Origin: Senegalimassilia anaerobia JC110
GTDB taxonomy: Bacteria; Actinomycetota; Coriobacteriia; Coriobacteriales; Eggerthellaceae
Assembly: GCF_000236865.1 (NCBI RefSeq)
Contig: NZ_HE611015.1
Span: 337,521-376,873, forward strand
Direction: 5' to 3'
DNA: 39,353 nucleotides
The notes below the pieces were generated by a model, which had not been told where the DNA came from, did no database searches, and was given only the letters and a program-made list of their open reading frames with translations. Shown here piece after piece: positions 32,621 to 39,353 of this stretch (position 1 is its first letter; each line of letters starts with the position of its first letter). The position numbers and the translations under genes are program-made.

Positions 32621-33664
32621 CTACCTCATGAAATCCCGCGGCACGAACAGGCGCTTGAAGGTAGCCGTGGCATACCGGTCGGTCATGCCGGCGATGTAGT
32701 CGGTGACGGCCTGCAGGCGGTCGCCCTCGGCGATGGCGCGGTATTCCTCGGGAACCTCTTCGATATTGTCCACATAGTAGTCGAACAGCTGCGAGACCAA
32801 GTACTTGGCCTTGTTGACCTCCGCAAGCACCTGCGGCGCAGTGTAAACGTTGGCGAACAGGAAGCTGCGCAGCTCGCTCATGGCGTCCCACACCGGCTCC
32901 GATAGCGCGATGTCGTCGAGGGCCGCCGAAGTTTGCACCATATCGCGCACCAGAAGCTCGATGCGGCTGGAATGGTCAGGGCCGAGCACCTCGTGCGTGC
33001 TTGCCGGCAGCGCGTCCTCGGTGAGCAGGCCGGCGCGGATGGCGTCGTCGATGTCGTGGTTGACGTAGGCGATGCGGTCGGCGGTGGCCACGATGCGGCC
33101 CTCAAGCGTTTCCGCGCGGATGGCGCCGGTGTGGTGCAGGATGCCGTCGCGCACCTCGGCGGTGAGGTTGAGCCCCCGCCCGTCGTTCTCGATGCGCTCC
33201 ACCACGCGCAGGCTCTGCTCGTTATGCCGATACTGGGCGGCTACCTGGGCAGACGCCACATCGATGCCGCGGTGGCGGGCCAGGCATCCCGCCAAGGCGG
33301 CCTCGCCCGTATGGCCGAAGGGGGTGTGCCCCAGGTCATGGCCGAGCGAGATGGCCTCCGCCAGATCCTCGTTGAGCCCGAGCGCGCGGGCTATGGTGCG
33401 CGCTATCTGCGCAACCTCAAGGGTATGGGTAAGCCGCGTGCGGAAATGATCGCCTTCGGCGGCCAGGAACACCTGGGTTTTGTGCGACAGGCGGCGGAAG
33501 CTCTTGCAATGCAGGATCTTATCCCGGTCACGTTGGAATTCGGTTCGCAGGAAATCCGGCTCGCCCGAACGCGCGCGGCCCTCGGATTCGTCGGACTTGG
33601 CCGCATCCGCGCTCAAGAGCGCATGCTCGCGCAGTTGCTGGTCCTCGCGGTGAACGATGTTCAT
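32621..33664 (-). CDS. dgt: dGTPase-like HD-domain triphosphohydrolase
   Basis: A 347-residue HD hydrolase that removes triphosphate from deoxynucleotides. Signature KSFRRLSHKTQVF is followed by RTRLTHTLEVAQIAR (His80) and the HD pair in SLGHDLGHTPFGHTGE (His109, Asp110), then YRHNEQSLRVVE and the later ADRIAYVNHDIDDAIR. It matches the short Dgt type common in Gram-positive bacteria and actinobacteria. GGGAGGGTAGCC precedes the ATG. A TATACT box lies 38-43 nt upstream (33707-33702). Its end is 185 nt from the azlC start, so it stands alone. Confidence 0.93.
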   Translation of the reverse strand: MNIVHREDQQLREHALLSADAAKSDESEGRARSGEPDFLRTEFQRDRDKILHCKSFRRLSHKTQVFLAAEGDHFRTRLTHTLEVAQIARTIARALGLNEDLAEAISLGHDLGHTPFGHTGEAALAGCLARHRGIDVASAQVAAQYRHNEQSLRVVERIENDGRGLNLTAEVRDGILHHTGAIRAETLEGRIVATADRIAYVNHDIDDAIRAGLLTEDALPASTHEVLGPDHSSRIELLVRDMVQTSAALDDIALSEPVWDAMSELRSFLFANVYTAPQVLAEVNKAKYLVSQLFDYYVDNIEEVPEEYRAIAEGDRLQAVTDYIAGMTDRYATATFKRLFVPRDFMR

Positions 33665-33701
33665 GGCTACCCTCCCGACCTTAGGTTTCAGGCATGTCGC
33701 C

Positions 33702-33707
33702 AGTATA
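33702..33707 (-). promoter_or_regulatory. -10 box of dgt
   Basis: TATACT on the minus strand, without a clear -35, in the divergent gap to the MarR gene. Confidence 0.45.
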
Positions 33708-33876
33708 CCGCGTCAGAGGGTCGCGCGGCGCAGGGCGGCAAACTCGGCGGCGCGCGAGCATCATGGCCCCGAATTGTGGAAAGGTTGACGCGGACATGAA
33801 ACGAATAAGCCACAGACGGGGAGAAAGAAGTATCATGGTTCACCAGTGCAACGATTTGATGACACGAAAGGCCGTC

Positions 33877-34827
33877 ATGAGCGATACCTCCACCGAATAC
33901 CGCAAACCCGGGAAATATCTTCTGGATTCAACGTTTTTCGTGGCGTTCGAGCTTGCCCATGAGGGCCTGAAGGAAGGCCTTCGCGAAGCAAGCTGCCTGA
34001 ACTGCACGCAATATCGCGTGCTCGTGAAGCTTGCCGCCGCCGAGCCCGAGCCCATCGGGCAGAAAAATCTGGGCATCATATTGGACCTGAAGCCCAACGT
34101 GATCACCCATGCGGTCAACACGCTGGAGGATGCCGGCTTCGTCGAGCGCATCCATACGCCCGGGAAACGAGGGAGCCGCGTGCGCGTGCTCGAAGCCGGC
34201 ATCAAGCACATCGAGCAGGCCAACCCCGCCATCATAGCCCAGCTCTACCGCATCTTCCCTACCCAAACCGCGCCGTTCCGCGCAATCTGCGAGGCCGCCG
34301 TCATGGCGGGAGCCACCATCGAGCCGCCGCTGTCCCGCGAGATGTCGCGCAAATTCTTCGCCTCCCGCGCGCTGGCCTCCTTCGAGGTGCTGCGCAAGCG
34401 CATAGAGAAAGCCTTGGAGGAGTCATGCGACGGGGCCACCTTCAGCGAATGTCGCGTGCTGCAGCGCCTGGGCGAGGTGGGCTACCCCATGCGCATCGTT
34501 GACCTGGCGCGGCAGCTGAAGCTCACAAGCGCCACCGCCGTACGTGCAACCGACCGACTTGCAGAGCGCGGCTGGGTCGAGCGCATGAGCGCGCCCGACG
34601 ATCACAAGGCGGTGTACGTGGCCTGCACCGACGAGGGGCGCCATATGCAGGATGTTGTGCTCGCGAGCGTGGACCGCATCGCAACGCAATACCTATGGAG
34701 CCGCCTTGCCCCCGAGAAGTGCCGCGATATCGCCATGGCCGGCCATGTGGTGATGGCCGACCTGCAGCAACGCGAGGAGGCCGAGCGCTTGAGCACCCTC
34801 GCGCAGCTGCGGCCCTTGAAGCAGTGA
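33877..34827 (+). CDS. Single-chain tandem MarR-family regulator
   Basis: A 316-residue protein with two MarR-type winged helices in one chain. The first has its helix-turn-helix at about residues 58-105 (IGQKNLGIILDLKPNVITHAVNTLEDAGFVERIHTPG), the second at 203-255 (YPMRIVDLARQLKLTSATAVRATDRLAERGWVERMSAPDD). MarR proteins normally dimerise at about 150 residues, so this is a built-in pseudo-dimer able to read asymmetric sites. The start at 33877 has GAAAGG five bases upstream; 33835 is an alternative. Target unknown; neighbours are dgt (divergent) and nrf genes. Bases 34702-34730 recur at the right edge of the window. Confidence 0.85.
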   Translation: MSDTSTEYRKPGKYLLDSTFFVAFELAHEGLKEGLREASCLNCTQYRVLVKLAAAEPEPIGQKNLGIILDLKPNVITHAVNTLEDAGFVERIHTPGKRGSRVRVLEAGIKHIEQANPAIIAQLYRIFPTQTAPFRAICEAAVMAGATIEPPLSREMSRKFFASRALASFEVLRKRIEKALEESCDGATFSECRVLQRLGEVGYPMRIVDLARQLKLTSATAVRATDRLAERGWVERMSAPDDHKAVYVACTDEGRHMQDVVLASVDRIATQYLWSRLAPEKCRDIAMAGHVVMADLQQREEAERLSTLAQLRPLKQ

Positions 34828-34969
34828 CGCGCGGGCTTTCCCACCGTGGCGATATCGTTCGCGATTAGATCCGCCGCACGGGCCTCGACTGCATATCTAA
34901 GCGAAAACCCGCCTTGAATCCCATGCGCGCTCCCGCTCCGTCAAAAGCGAAACGGCTGGCGCCAAAACG

Positions 34970-35005
34970 AAAAGGGGCGTTGGCTTGAGCCAACGCCCCT
35001 TTTTT
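34970..35005. terminator. Bidirectional terminator between the MarR gene and nrfH
   Basis: GGGGCGTTGGC pairs perfectly with GCCAACGCCCC around TTGA, flanked by AAAA and TTTTTT, which suits both convergent genes. Confidence 0.92.
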
Positions 35006-35017
35006 ACGAATGCGCGA

Positions 35018-35713
35018 TTATGCGCGGTTCGCCACTTCTTGAGCTTGATCGTACGTCAACCACCCATCAGGGATGGGCGCATCATCATGGCATCGGCTGC
35101 ACGCGTTCACCGACGCACGATGCGCCTTATGGCAATCTCCGCAGTCAAGCTGCTGCCCATGCATGGCCATATGCGGGTTGCGCTCGCCGTACTGCGCCGT
35201 CGCCTTCACCAGGTCCTGGCGCGTGATGTTATGGCACGCCGAGTTCAAGCAGAACGCATCGCCGTCCTGGCTCAGCCACTCGCCGAGCTGTTCGGTATCG
35301 CGCTCCCCAAGCACCAACCCATAGGTTTCGTTGGCGTACAGCGGCATGTTGCCAGTGGCCCACTCGCTTACCTCGGTCAGCTGCTGCGACATGGTGGGTT
35401 TGTGGCAGCTCAGGCAGTTCGCATCAGCACCGCCTTCCTCTTTCGGCACCGCATGCACCACGGCCAACATGGAATCGGTGTTCTCCACCGTATTCCCCCA
35501 CTTGTCAACGCCCCGCACGCCCGGCTCCTGCTCGAACGCGGCAAGATATGGATCCATGGGCGTATGGCAAATGGCGTTGCAAAAGCTGGGCTGCTCATGC
35601 CAAACCCAAAAGCCACCGCCGGCAACTGCCGCAACCACCGCCACCACAGCTACGGTAATCGGCCATTTGCGGCTTTTCCCGCGAGACTTGCCGGTTCCGT
35701 TTTGCTCGCTCAT
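35018..35713 (-). CDS. NrfH/NapC-like multihaem membrane cytochrome c with atypical haem motifs
   Basis: A 231-residue cytochrome with one N-terminal membrane anchor (residues 18-40) and the rest outside the membrane. Five candidate haem motifs occur: CNAICH (45-50, CX3CH), CLSCH (100-104), CLNSACH (155-161, CX4CH), CGDCH (191-195) and CSRCH (205-209). Three are standard CXXCH. As partner of NrfA downstream in the same direction, it should carry electrons from menaquinol to nitrite reductase; NrfH proteins usually have four haems. GGGGG lies nine bases before the ATG. The family call is by position, anchor and motif layout. Confidence 0.8.
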   Translation of the reverse strand: MSEQNGTGKSRGKSRKWPITVAVVAVVAAVAGGGFWVWHEQPSFCNAICHTPMDPYLAAFEQEPGVRGVDKWGNTVENTDSMLAVVHAVPKEEGGADANCLSCHKPTMSQQLTEVSEWATGNMPLYANETYGLVLGERDTEQLGEWLSQDGDAFCLNSACHNITRQDLVKATAQYGERNPHMAMHGQQLDCGDCHKAHRASVNACSRCHDDAPIPDGWLTYDQAQEVANRA

Positions 35714-35763
35714 ATGTTTGAACCCCCTTTCCGGAAAAGAATCGGAATGCGCTAGCGGTTACC

Positions 35764-35792
35764 CCCGAGCGCGCAGCGCGCTTTTGCTCGGG
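35764..35792 (-). repeat. Hairpin in the nrfA-nrfH gap
   Basis: CCCGAGC and GCTCGGG pair over 7 bp with an internal GCGC/GCGC possibility, 28 nt after nrfA. It could stabilise nrfA mRNA or limit nrfH expression. Confidence 0.45.
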
Positions 35793-35819
35793 AGCTTCGG
35801 AGAGAATGCCGCCTACGCT

Positions 35820-37151
35820 TTATCCAAGCATGGACAATGCCTGGTCGGCCGCCGCTTCGGCCTTGTCCAGGGTTTCGAACGTCAAATCGGGGTTGTGAGC
35901 GCCCTCGCTGTTCTCGACCATCACGAAATCCCAGTAGAACTGCGCGTTGCGCTGCAGTTTCCACAGGGCGGCAAGCTCATCGGAAGGAGCCTGCTTGCCG
36001 CCGGCGTCCTTGGCGGCTTTGATCGCGGCGATCTCGTCAGCGTACTTGTCGGCGATCTTGTTCGTCATATCCTCGATCTTCTCGCTGATCGAGGTGACGC
36101 GCTGCTCTTCCTTAGCCTGCGTAGCCGCAACCTCGCTCTTCAGGTCGGCATGGCAGTTGTTGCAGTCGTTTGCCAGCATATCCTCGTTCTCAAGCGGGCT
36201 GATCCAATCATGAGACGTGTATGCAGTGCCGTCCTCGGCTACTTCGGTGCCCATATGGCAATCTGAGCAGGTGTATCCGATGCGCGCCATGGTGGTGGAT
36301 TTCCCGCCGTAGATGGTTTCGAACTCCGGATGCTGCACCTTGATCATCGGCGCCATAGTGTCGGCATGATTCCAGTCGGAGAAGTTCATGTCATCGTAAT
36401 AGGCGAGGATGGCATCGGGCGTCATCTGGTCGGTGCCGGTGTAAGGGTTCGTCGTCGCCTTCGTGGTCGGATCGAAATAATACTCGTTGTGGCACTGGCC
36501 GCACGTTTGGCTGGCCAACGGCGCCTTCTTCTCGTTGTCCACGTCGTCGCCGAGCGCCCTCACGAAGAACTTGTTGCCCACGACCAATTGGGTGGGGTCG
36601 TTCTCATGGCAGTTATAGCAGCTGATGGGCTCGTCGAACTGATCGATCATGTCGTTGAATTTGCCTTGATATGCCGTATCGCCCTCCGCATTCACCAACG
36701 CGGTATATTGCGGGGTCTTGCACGAGATGCAGTTGGCGCGCTGCTCCTTTTTCTGCGTACGCGGCGTTTCCTTCACCGAATCGAGCGCGTGCGTATGGCC
36801 ATGCGCCTCATCGTAGCCAAGCGCAAAGGCATATCCCTTGTACATGGTGTTCAGCGCAGGATACAGCTGCAGGTAATCGTGCTTGCCCTCGGTGCCGTTA
36901 GCGTCGTTTTGCTTATAGGTTCGATACTGATATGGATAATCGCCGGCCCATTGATCAGCATGCACCACGCCATACTCATCGGCATCGGGCGTCTGCTCGA
37001 CTTGTTGCGCGACCGGCTTGTCGGTTACCTTCTGATCGGCACGTCCTGCCTTGTCGGCATTCGGCGCACAAGCCGAAAGACCAACTACCAGGCCGAATGC
37101 GCACAAAGCGGTAGTCCAAACGATCGCCTTGCTCCCTTTTGCCTTCATCAT
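35820..37151 (-). CDS. nrfA: Ammonia-forming cytochrome c nitrite reductase, lipoprotein form
   Basis: A 443-residue pentahaem enzyme reducing nitrite to ammonium with six electrons. The catalytic haem motif CISCK (residues 141-145, lysine ligand) is followed by CYNCH (178), CGQCH (217), CSDCH (295) and CNNCH (330), the diagnostic NrfA set. The N-terminus is a lipoprotein signal with lipobox LSAC at Cys28, so the enzyme is probably anchored to the outer face of the membrane. Three ATGs are possible (37157, 37151, 37148); 37151 gives the best nine-base distance to GGGAGG. The NrfH-like cytochrome follows by 106 nt; a two-component system is divergent. Confidence 0.95.
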   Translation of the reverse strand: MMKAKGSKAIVWTTALCAFGLVVGLSACAPNADKAGRADQKVTDKPVAQQVEQTPDADEYGVVHADQWAGDYPYQYRTYKQNDANGTEGKHDYLQLYPALNTMYKGYAFALGYDEAHGHTHALDSVKETPRTQKKEQRANCISCKTPQYTALVNAEGDTAYQGKFNDMIDQFDEPISCYNCHENDPTQLVVGNKFFVRALGDDVDNEKKAPLASQTCGQCHNEYYFDPTTKATTNPYTGTDQMTPDAILAYYDDMNFSDWNHADTMAPMIKVQHPEFETIYGGKSTTMARIGYTCSDCHMGTEVAEDGTAYTSHDWISPLENEDMLANDCNNCHADLKSEVAATQAKEEQRVTSISEKIEDMTNKIADKYADEIAAIKAAKDAGGKQAPSDELAALWKLQRNAQFYWDFVMVENSEGAHNPDLTFETLDKAEAAADQALSMLG

Positions 37152-37379
37152 CTCCATCTTCCTCCCTTCTTGCAGGCGCTTCTCTCCGCATCCAACGGTA
37201 CACGCATCGCGCATACCCACGCGCTTGATGCGCGCGCAGTAGCGAACCCTCCCCCAAACAGACGGGCAAAACCCTATGATTTCGTCGATGCCGCTTCCAA
37301 CCTGCTATTGTTATTTGGTTGCCTCTGCGCGAAAGGCGCAGAAGCGTTTAAGATGCTTTTGGTCATGGAAGGGGACATC
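37152..37379. promoter_or_regulatory. Divergent control region of nrfA and the kinase gene
   Basis: A 228-nt stretch between nrfA and the kinase. A hairpin TCTGCGC-GAAAG-GCGCAGA (37324-37342) lies in the likely kinase leader. No convincing FNR-type or NarL-type site and no good promoter pair were recognised by eye. Confidence 0.4.
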
Positions 37380-38630
37380 ATGGGGGCATCGAACTTCGAC
37401 CAGGCAACGATCTCAGGCAAGAACGCCGCGTTCCAGCAAGCGGTCGACGCACTGCGTAAGCGCTTCCGCTTCGACTTCGTGTCGATGGGCATCACCGCAT
37501 TTCCAGGTGCGCCGCTTACATGGCTCTACAGCGCAGGCGAAACCAGCAATCGACACCGTCGCATCTCGCTAGCGCCCGGGCACGGCATCGGCGGCATCGT
37601 GCTGAAAACCGGCAAACCCATGCTGTTCACCGACATCGACTCGGAAATGGACCCCCGTGAATACTCGTCTTACCCCATCGTCTTCGCCGAGGACCTGCGC
37701 AGCTTTTGCGCTTTGCCCCTCAAACGCGCAGACCATGTGGTAGCCGTGCTGCTATGCGCTTTCCGCATCGTCGATCCATCGCATGCGAAAACGTTCCGTG
37801 CACTTATAGCCGATGAGCTGCGTGGGGTGTTTTGCGGGCTCGAAGTGGTATCCGAAGGGTTCATGGGGCTTGGGGAAACCGGCGACCGAAGCGAAACCAC
37901 GCTTGTCGACATCTCAGGCGATACCTCGTTCGCCGGCGTGCGCGATACCGACGAAACAGGCGCGCCGAAGCTGTTGCGCGGCGACCTGGCTCGCGCCATA
38001 GGCGCGCAAGAAGAAGAGCGGCGGCGCATTTCACGCGAGCTGCACGACGGCGTAGCGCAGGAGCTTCTGACCGTCACGTTCACGTTGCAGCGCCTTACGG
38101 ACCACGTCGACGCAGAAGGCGCTGACATCCTGGAAGAGGCGCGCGGCGGCATCAACGGCGTGCTCGATGAGCTGCACAACATTTCCGTGATGCTGCGCCC
38201 CAGCTCGCTTGATCATTTGGGGTTCGTGCCCGCTTTGCGCAGCCAGGCCTTGCTGCTAGAGAAAACCTATGGCTCCGCCATCCGCTTCGAAGGCCAGCTC
38301 TCCCTGCCCCGCTTCGATCGCGCATTGGAAACGCAAGCCTATCGCATGTGCCAGGAAGCCATGACGAACGCCTGCAAGTACTCCGGATCGGATGTCGTGA
38401 CCGTGAGCGTTGAGACTGCCGGCAACTGGCTTCACATCAGCATAGTCGATGAAGGCTGCGGCTTCGACGTGGCGCATCCCGCCATCAAAGGCACAGGCTG
38501 CGGGTTGCTCGGCATGCAAGAGCGCGCCAACCAGGTAGGTGCCACGCTTTCCGTTGAATCAAACGAACACGGCACGCGCGTCACCTTGGTCACGCCCATG
38601 CGTTCGAGCGAGGAGGGTGATACACGATGA
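37380..38630 (+). CDS. Soluble GAF-domain sensor histidine kinase, NarL/NreB class
   Basis: A 416-residue kinase without membrane segments. Residues about 15-155 look like a GAF sensor domain (RFDFVSMGITAF; ISLAPGHGIGGIVLKTGKPMLFTDI; FCALPLKRADHVVAVLLCAFR). A linker leads to a HisKA_3 dimer domain with phospho-acceptor His222 in RRISRELHDGVAQELL, and an ATPase domain with N330 (CQEAMTNACKYS), DEGCGFD and GLLGMQERA. Its ligand is unknown; a GAF protein senses nitrate in the staphylococcal Nre system, so nitrate or nitrite is plausible beside nrfA. AAGGGG five bases before 37380 selects this ATG over 37353 and 37365. It overlaps the regulator gene by ATGA. Confidence 0.88.
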   Translation: MGASNFDQATISGKNAAFQQAVDALRKRFRFDFVSMGITAFPGAPLTWLYSAGETSNRHRRISLAPGHGIGGIVLKTGKPMLFTDIDSEMDPREYSSYPIVFAEDLRSFCALPLKRADHVVAVLLCAFRIVDPSHAKTFRALIADELRGVFCGLEVVSEGFMGLGETGDRSETTLVDISGDTSFAGVRDTDETGAPKLLRGDLARAIGAQEEERRRISRELHDGVAQELLTVTFTLQRLTDHVDAEGADILEEARGGINGVLDELHNISVMLRPSSLDHLGFVPALRSQALLLEKTYGSAIRFEGQLSLPRFDRALETQAYRMCQEAMTNACKYSGSDVVTVSVETAGNWLHISIVDEGCGFDVAHPAIKGTGCGLLGMQERANQVGATLSVESNEHGTRVTLVTPMRSSEEGDTR

Positions 38631-39265
38631 TTAGCGTAGTGCTCGCCGATGACCATGTCGTGGTACGAACCGGCATAAAAATGCTGCTCGACGCCGATCC
38701 CGATATCGAGGTTGTGGCCGAAGCCGCTGAGGGAACGGAGGCATATTCCCTGGTAGCCCGCTACAAACCAGACGTGCTGCTGTTGGATATATCCATGCCG
38801 CCCGGGCAAAGCGGGCTTATCGCGTGCGAGAAGACGGCAAAGGATTTCCCAGATACCAAAGTTGTTATCCTCACCATGTTCGCAGAACCGGAATACCTGC
38901 TGTACACGCTACGGGGCGGGGCGGCAGGATACGTGCTGAAGAATTCAACGCCTGAGCAACTACGCCAGGCCGTGCACGACGTTGCCAACGGCGGCAGCTA
39001 TATCCACCCCACCATGATCGAGCTGTTGGCAAAACACGCGGCGGGCGGTTCAAACGATCCGTCAATCCAACAACTGTCCAGCCGCGAACTGGAGATCTTG
39101 CAGCTGATAGCACGCGGGCACACCAACAAGGAGATCAGCACGATGATGTTCCTGTCCGTGAAAACCGTTGAGGCGCATCGTAGCAAGATATACAAGAAGC
39201 TTCATCTGAAAACACGCGCCGATGCCGTCGATTACGCGCTACGCCATAAGCTGCTCGACCTATAA
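38627..39265 (+). CDS. NarL/NreC-class response regulator
   Basis: A 212-residue regulator. The receiver domain has acidic residues D8/D9, phospho-acceptor D54 in LLLDISMPPG, Thr in VVILTMF and Lys104 in YVLKNS. Residues about 147-207 are a LuxR helix-turn-helix (LSSRELEILQLIARGHTNKEISTMMFLSVKTVEAHRSKIYKKL). It is coupled by a 4-nt overlap to the GAF kinase and so forms a pair with it; nrfA is the natural target candidate. No terminator is visible in the 88 nt left in the window. Confidence 0.93.
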   Translation: MISVVLADDHVVVRTGIKMLLDADPDIEVVAEAAEGTEAYSLVARYKPDVLLLDISMPPGQSGLIACEKTAKDFPDTKVVILTMFAEPEYLLYTLRGGAAGYVLKNSTPEQLRQAVHDVANGGSYIHPTMIELLAKHAAGGSNDPSIQQLSSRELEILQLIARGHTNKEISTMMFLSVKTVEAHRSKIYKKLHLKTRADAVDYALRHKLLDL

Positions 39266-39320
39266 CGCACCACACGACGCGACTTTTACCGTCAATTGCC
39301 GAGGACAAAGCGCATCCTCG

Positions 39321-39353
39321 CGCCTTGCCCCCCCCCGAGAAGTGCCGCGATAT
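39321..39353. repeat. Copy of a MarR-gene segment at the window edge
   Basis: CGCCTTG, nine C residues, then GAGAAGTGCCGCGATAT match 34702-34730 exactly except that the MarR gene has five C residues. The match runs to the last base. Upstream flanks differ. Confidence 0.7.

Noticed and set aside
36330-37379. Upstream extension of the histidine kinase frame through nrfA
   Set aside because: The extension is antisense to the haem-motif region of nrfA, while the ATG at 37380 has a good ribosome site and begins the GAF domain.

Overview
The window is a GC-rich stretch (roughly 60-65% by eye) of a bacterial chromosome or contig with dense, mostly minus-strand genes. Gene content points to an anaerobic actinobacterium of the Coriobacteriia, most likely Eggerthellaceae: a FixABC/CaiA-type electron-transfer operon, a lipoprotein NrfA with a cytochrome partner, a single-chain double-MarR regulator, many TATACT/TATAAT -10 boxes with poor -35 boxes, and Ala/Gly/Asp-rich inserts in housekeeping proteins. 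The family assignment is inference from protein resemblance, not from a marker gene. I see no rRNA, tRNA, CRISPR array, transposase or prophage.

Layout. 1-4204 (minus): an acyl-CoA dehydrogenase resembling CaiA, then fixA/etfB, fixB/etfA and fixC (cut by the window edge), with a divergent TetR regulator at 4582. 5389-14675 (minus): amino-acid biosynthesis; ilvD-ilvB-ilvN are coupled by 4-nt ATGA overlaps behind a T-box-like leader and a good promoter, followed by ilvC, serA and leuA with their own terminators. 15154 (plus): gamma-carbonic-anhydrase-like protein. 15979-21698 (minus): prmC, prfA, trxB, a MATE exporter and trxA. 21944-24724 (plus): a patatin-like phospholipase and a CPA2-type antiporter. 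24928-33664 (minus): panF with a small YhdT-like membrane protein, trmB-like methyltransferase, thrS, a zinc-ribbon membrane protein, azlC-azlD and a dGTPase-like HD hydrolase. 33877 (plus): double-MarR regulator. 35018-37151 (minus): nrfA and an NrfH-like cytochrome. 37380-39265 (plus): a soluble GAF histidine kinase and a NarL-type response regulator, divergent from nrfA.

How the genes fit together. Two respiratory or redox modules stand out: acyl-CoA-type reduction fed by the Fix electron-transfer proteins, and nitrite reduction to ammonia by NrfA with an adjacent two-component system as probable regulator. The branched-chain amino acid theme includes synthesis (ilvDBNC, leuA) and export (azlCD). 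trxA and trxB are not adjacent but share an upstream 16-position motif, TTGTTACT-N6-GTACCATT, which suggests a common thioredoxin-system regulator.

The strongest leads for something undescribed are that trx motif, the T-box leader with an unclear specifier, the NrfH-like cytochrome with CX3CH and CX4CH haem motifs, a 69-nt near-perfect hairpin at 27003-27071, and a copy of part of the MarR gene at the right end of the window, which may be an assembly-edge effect.
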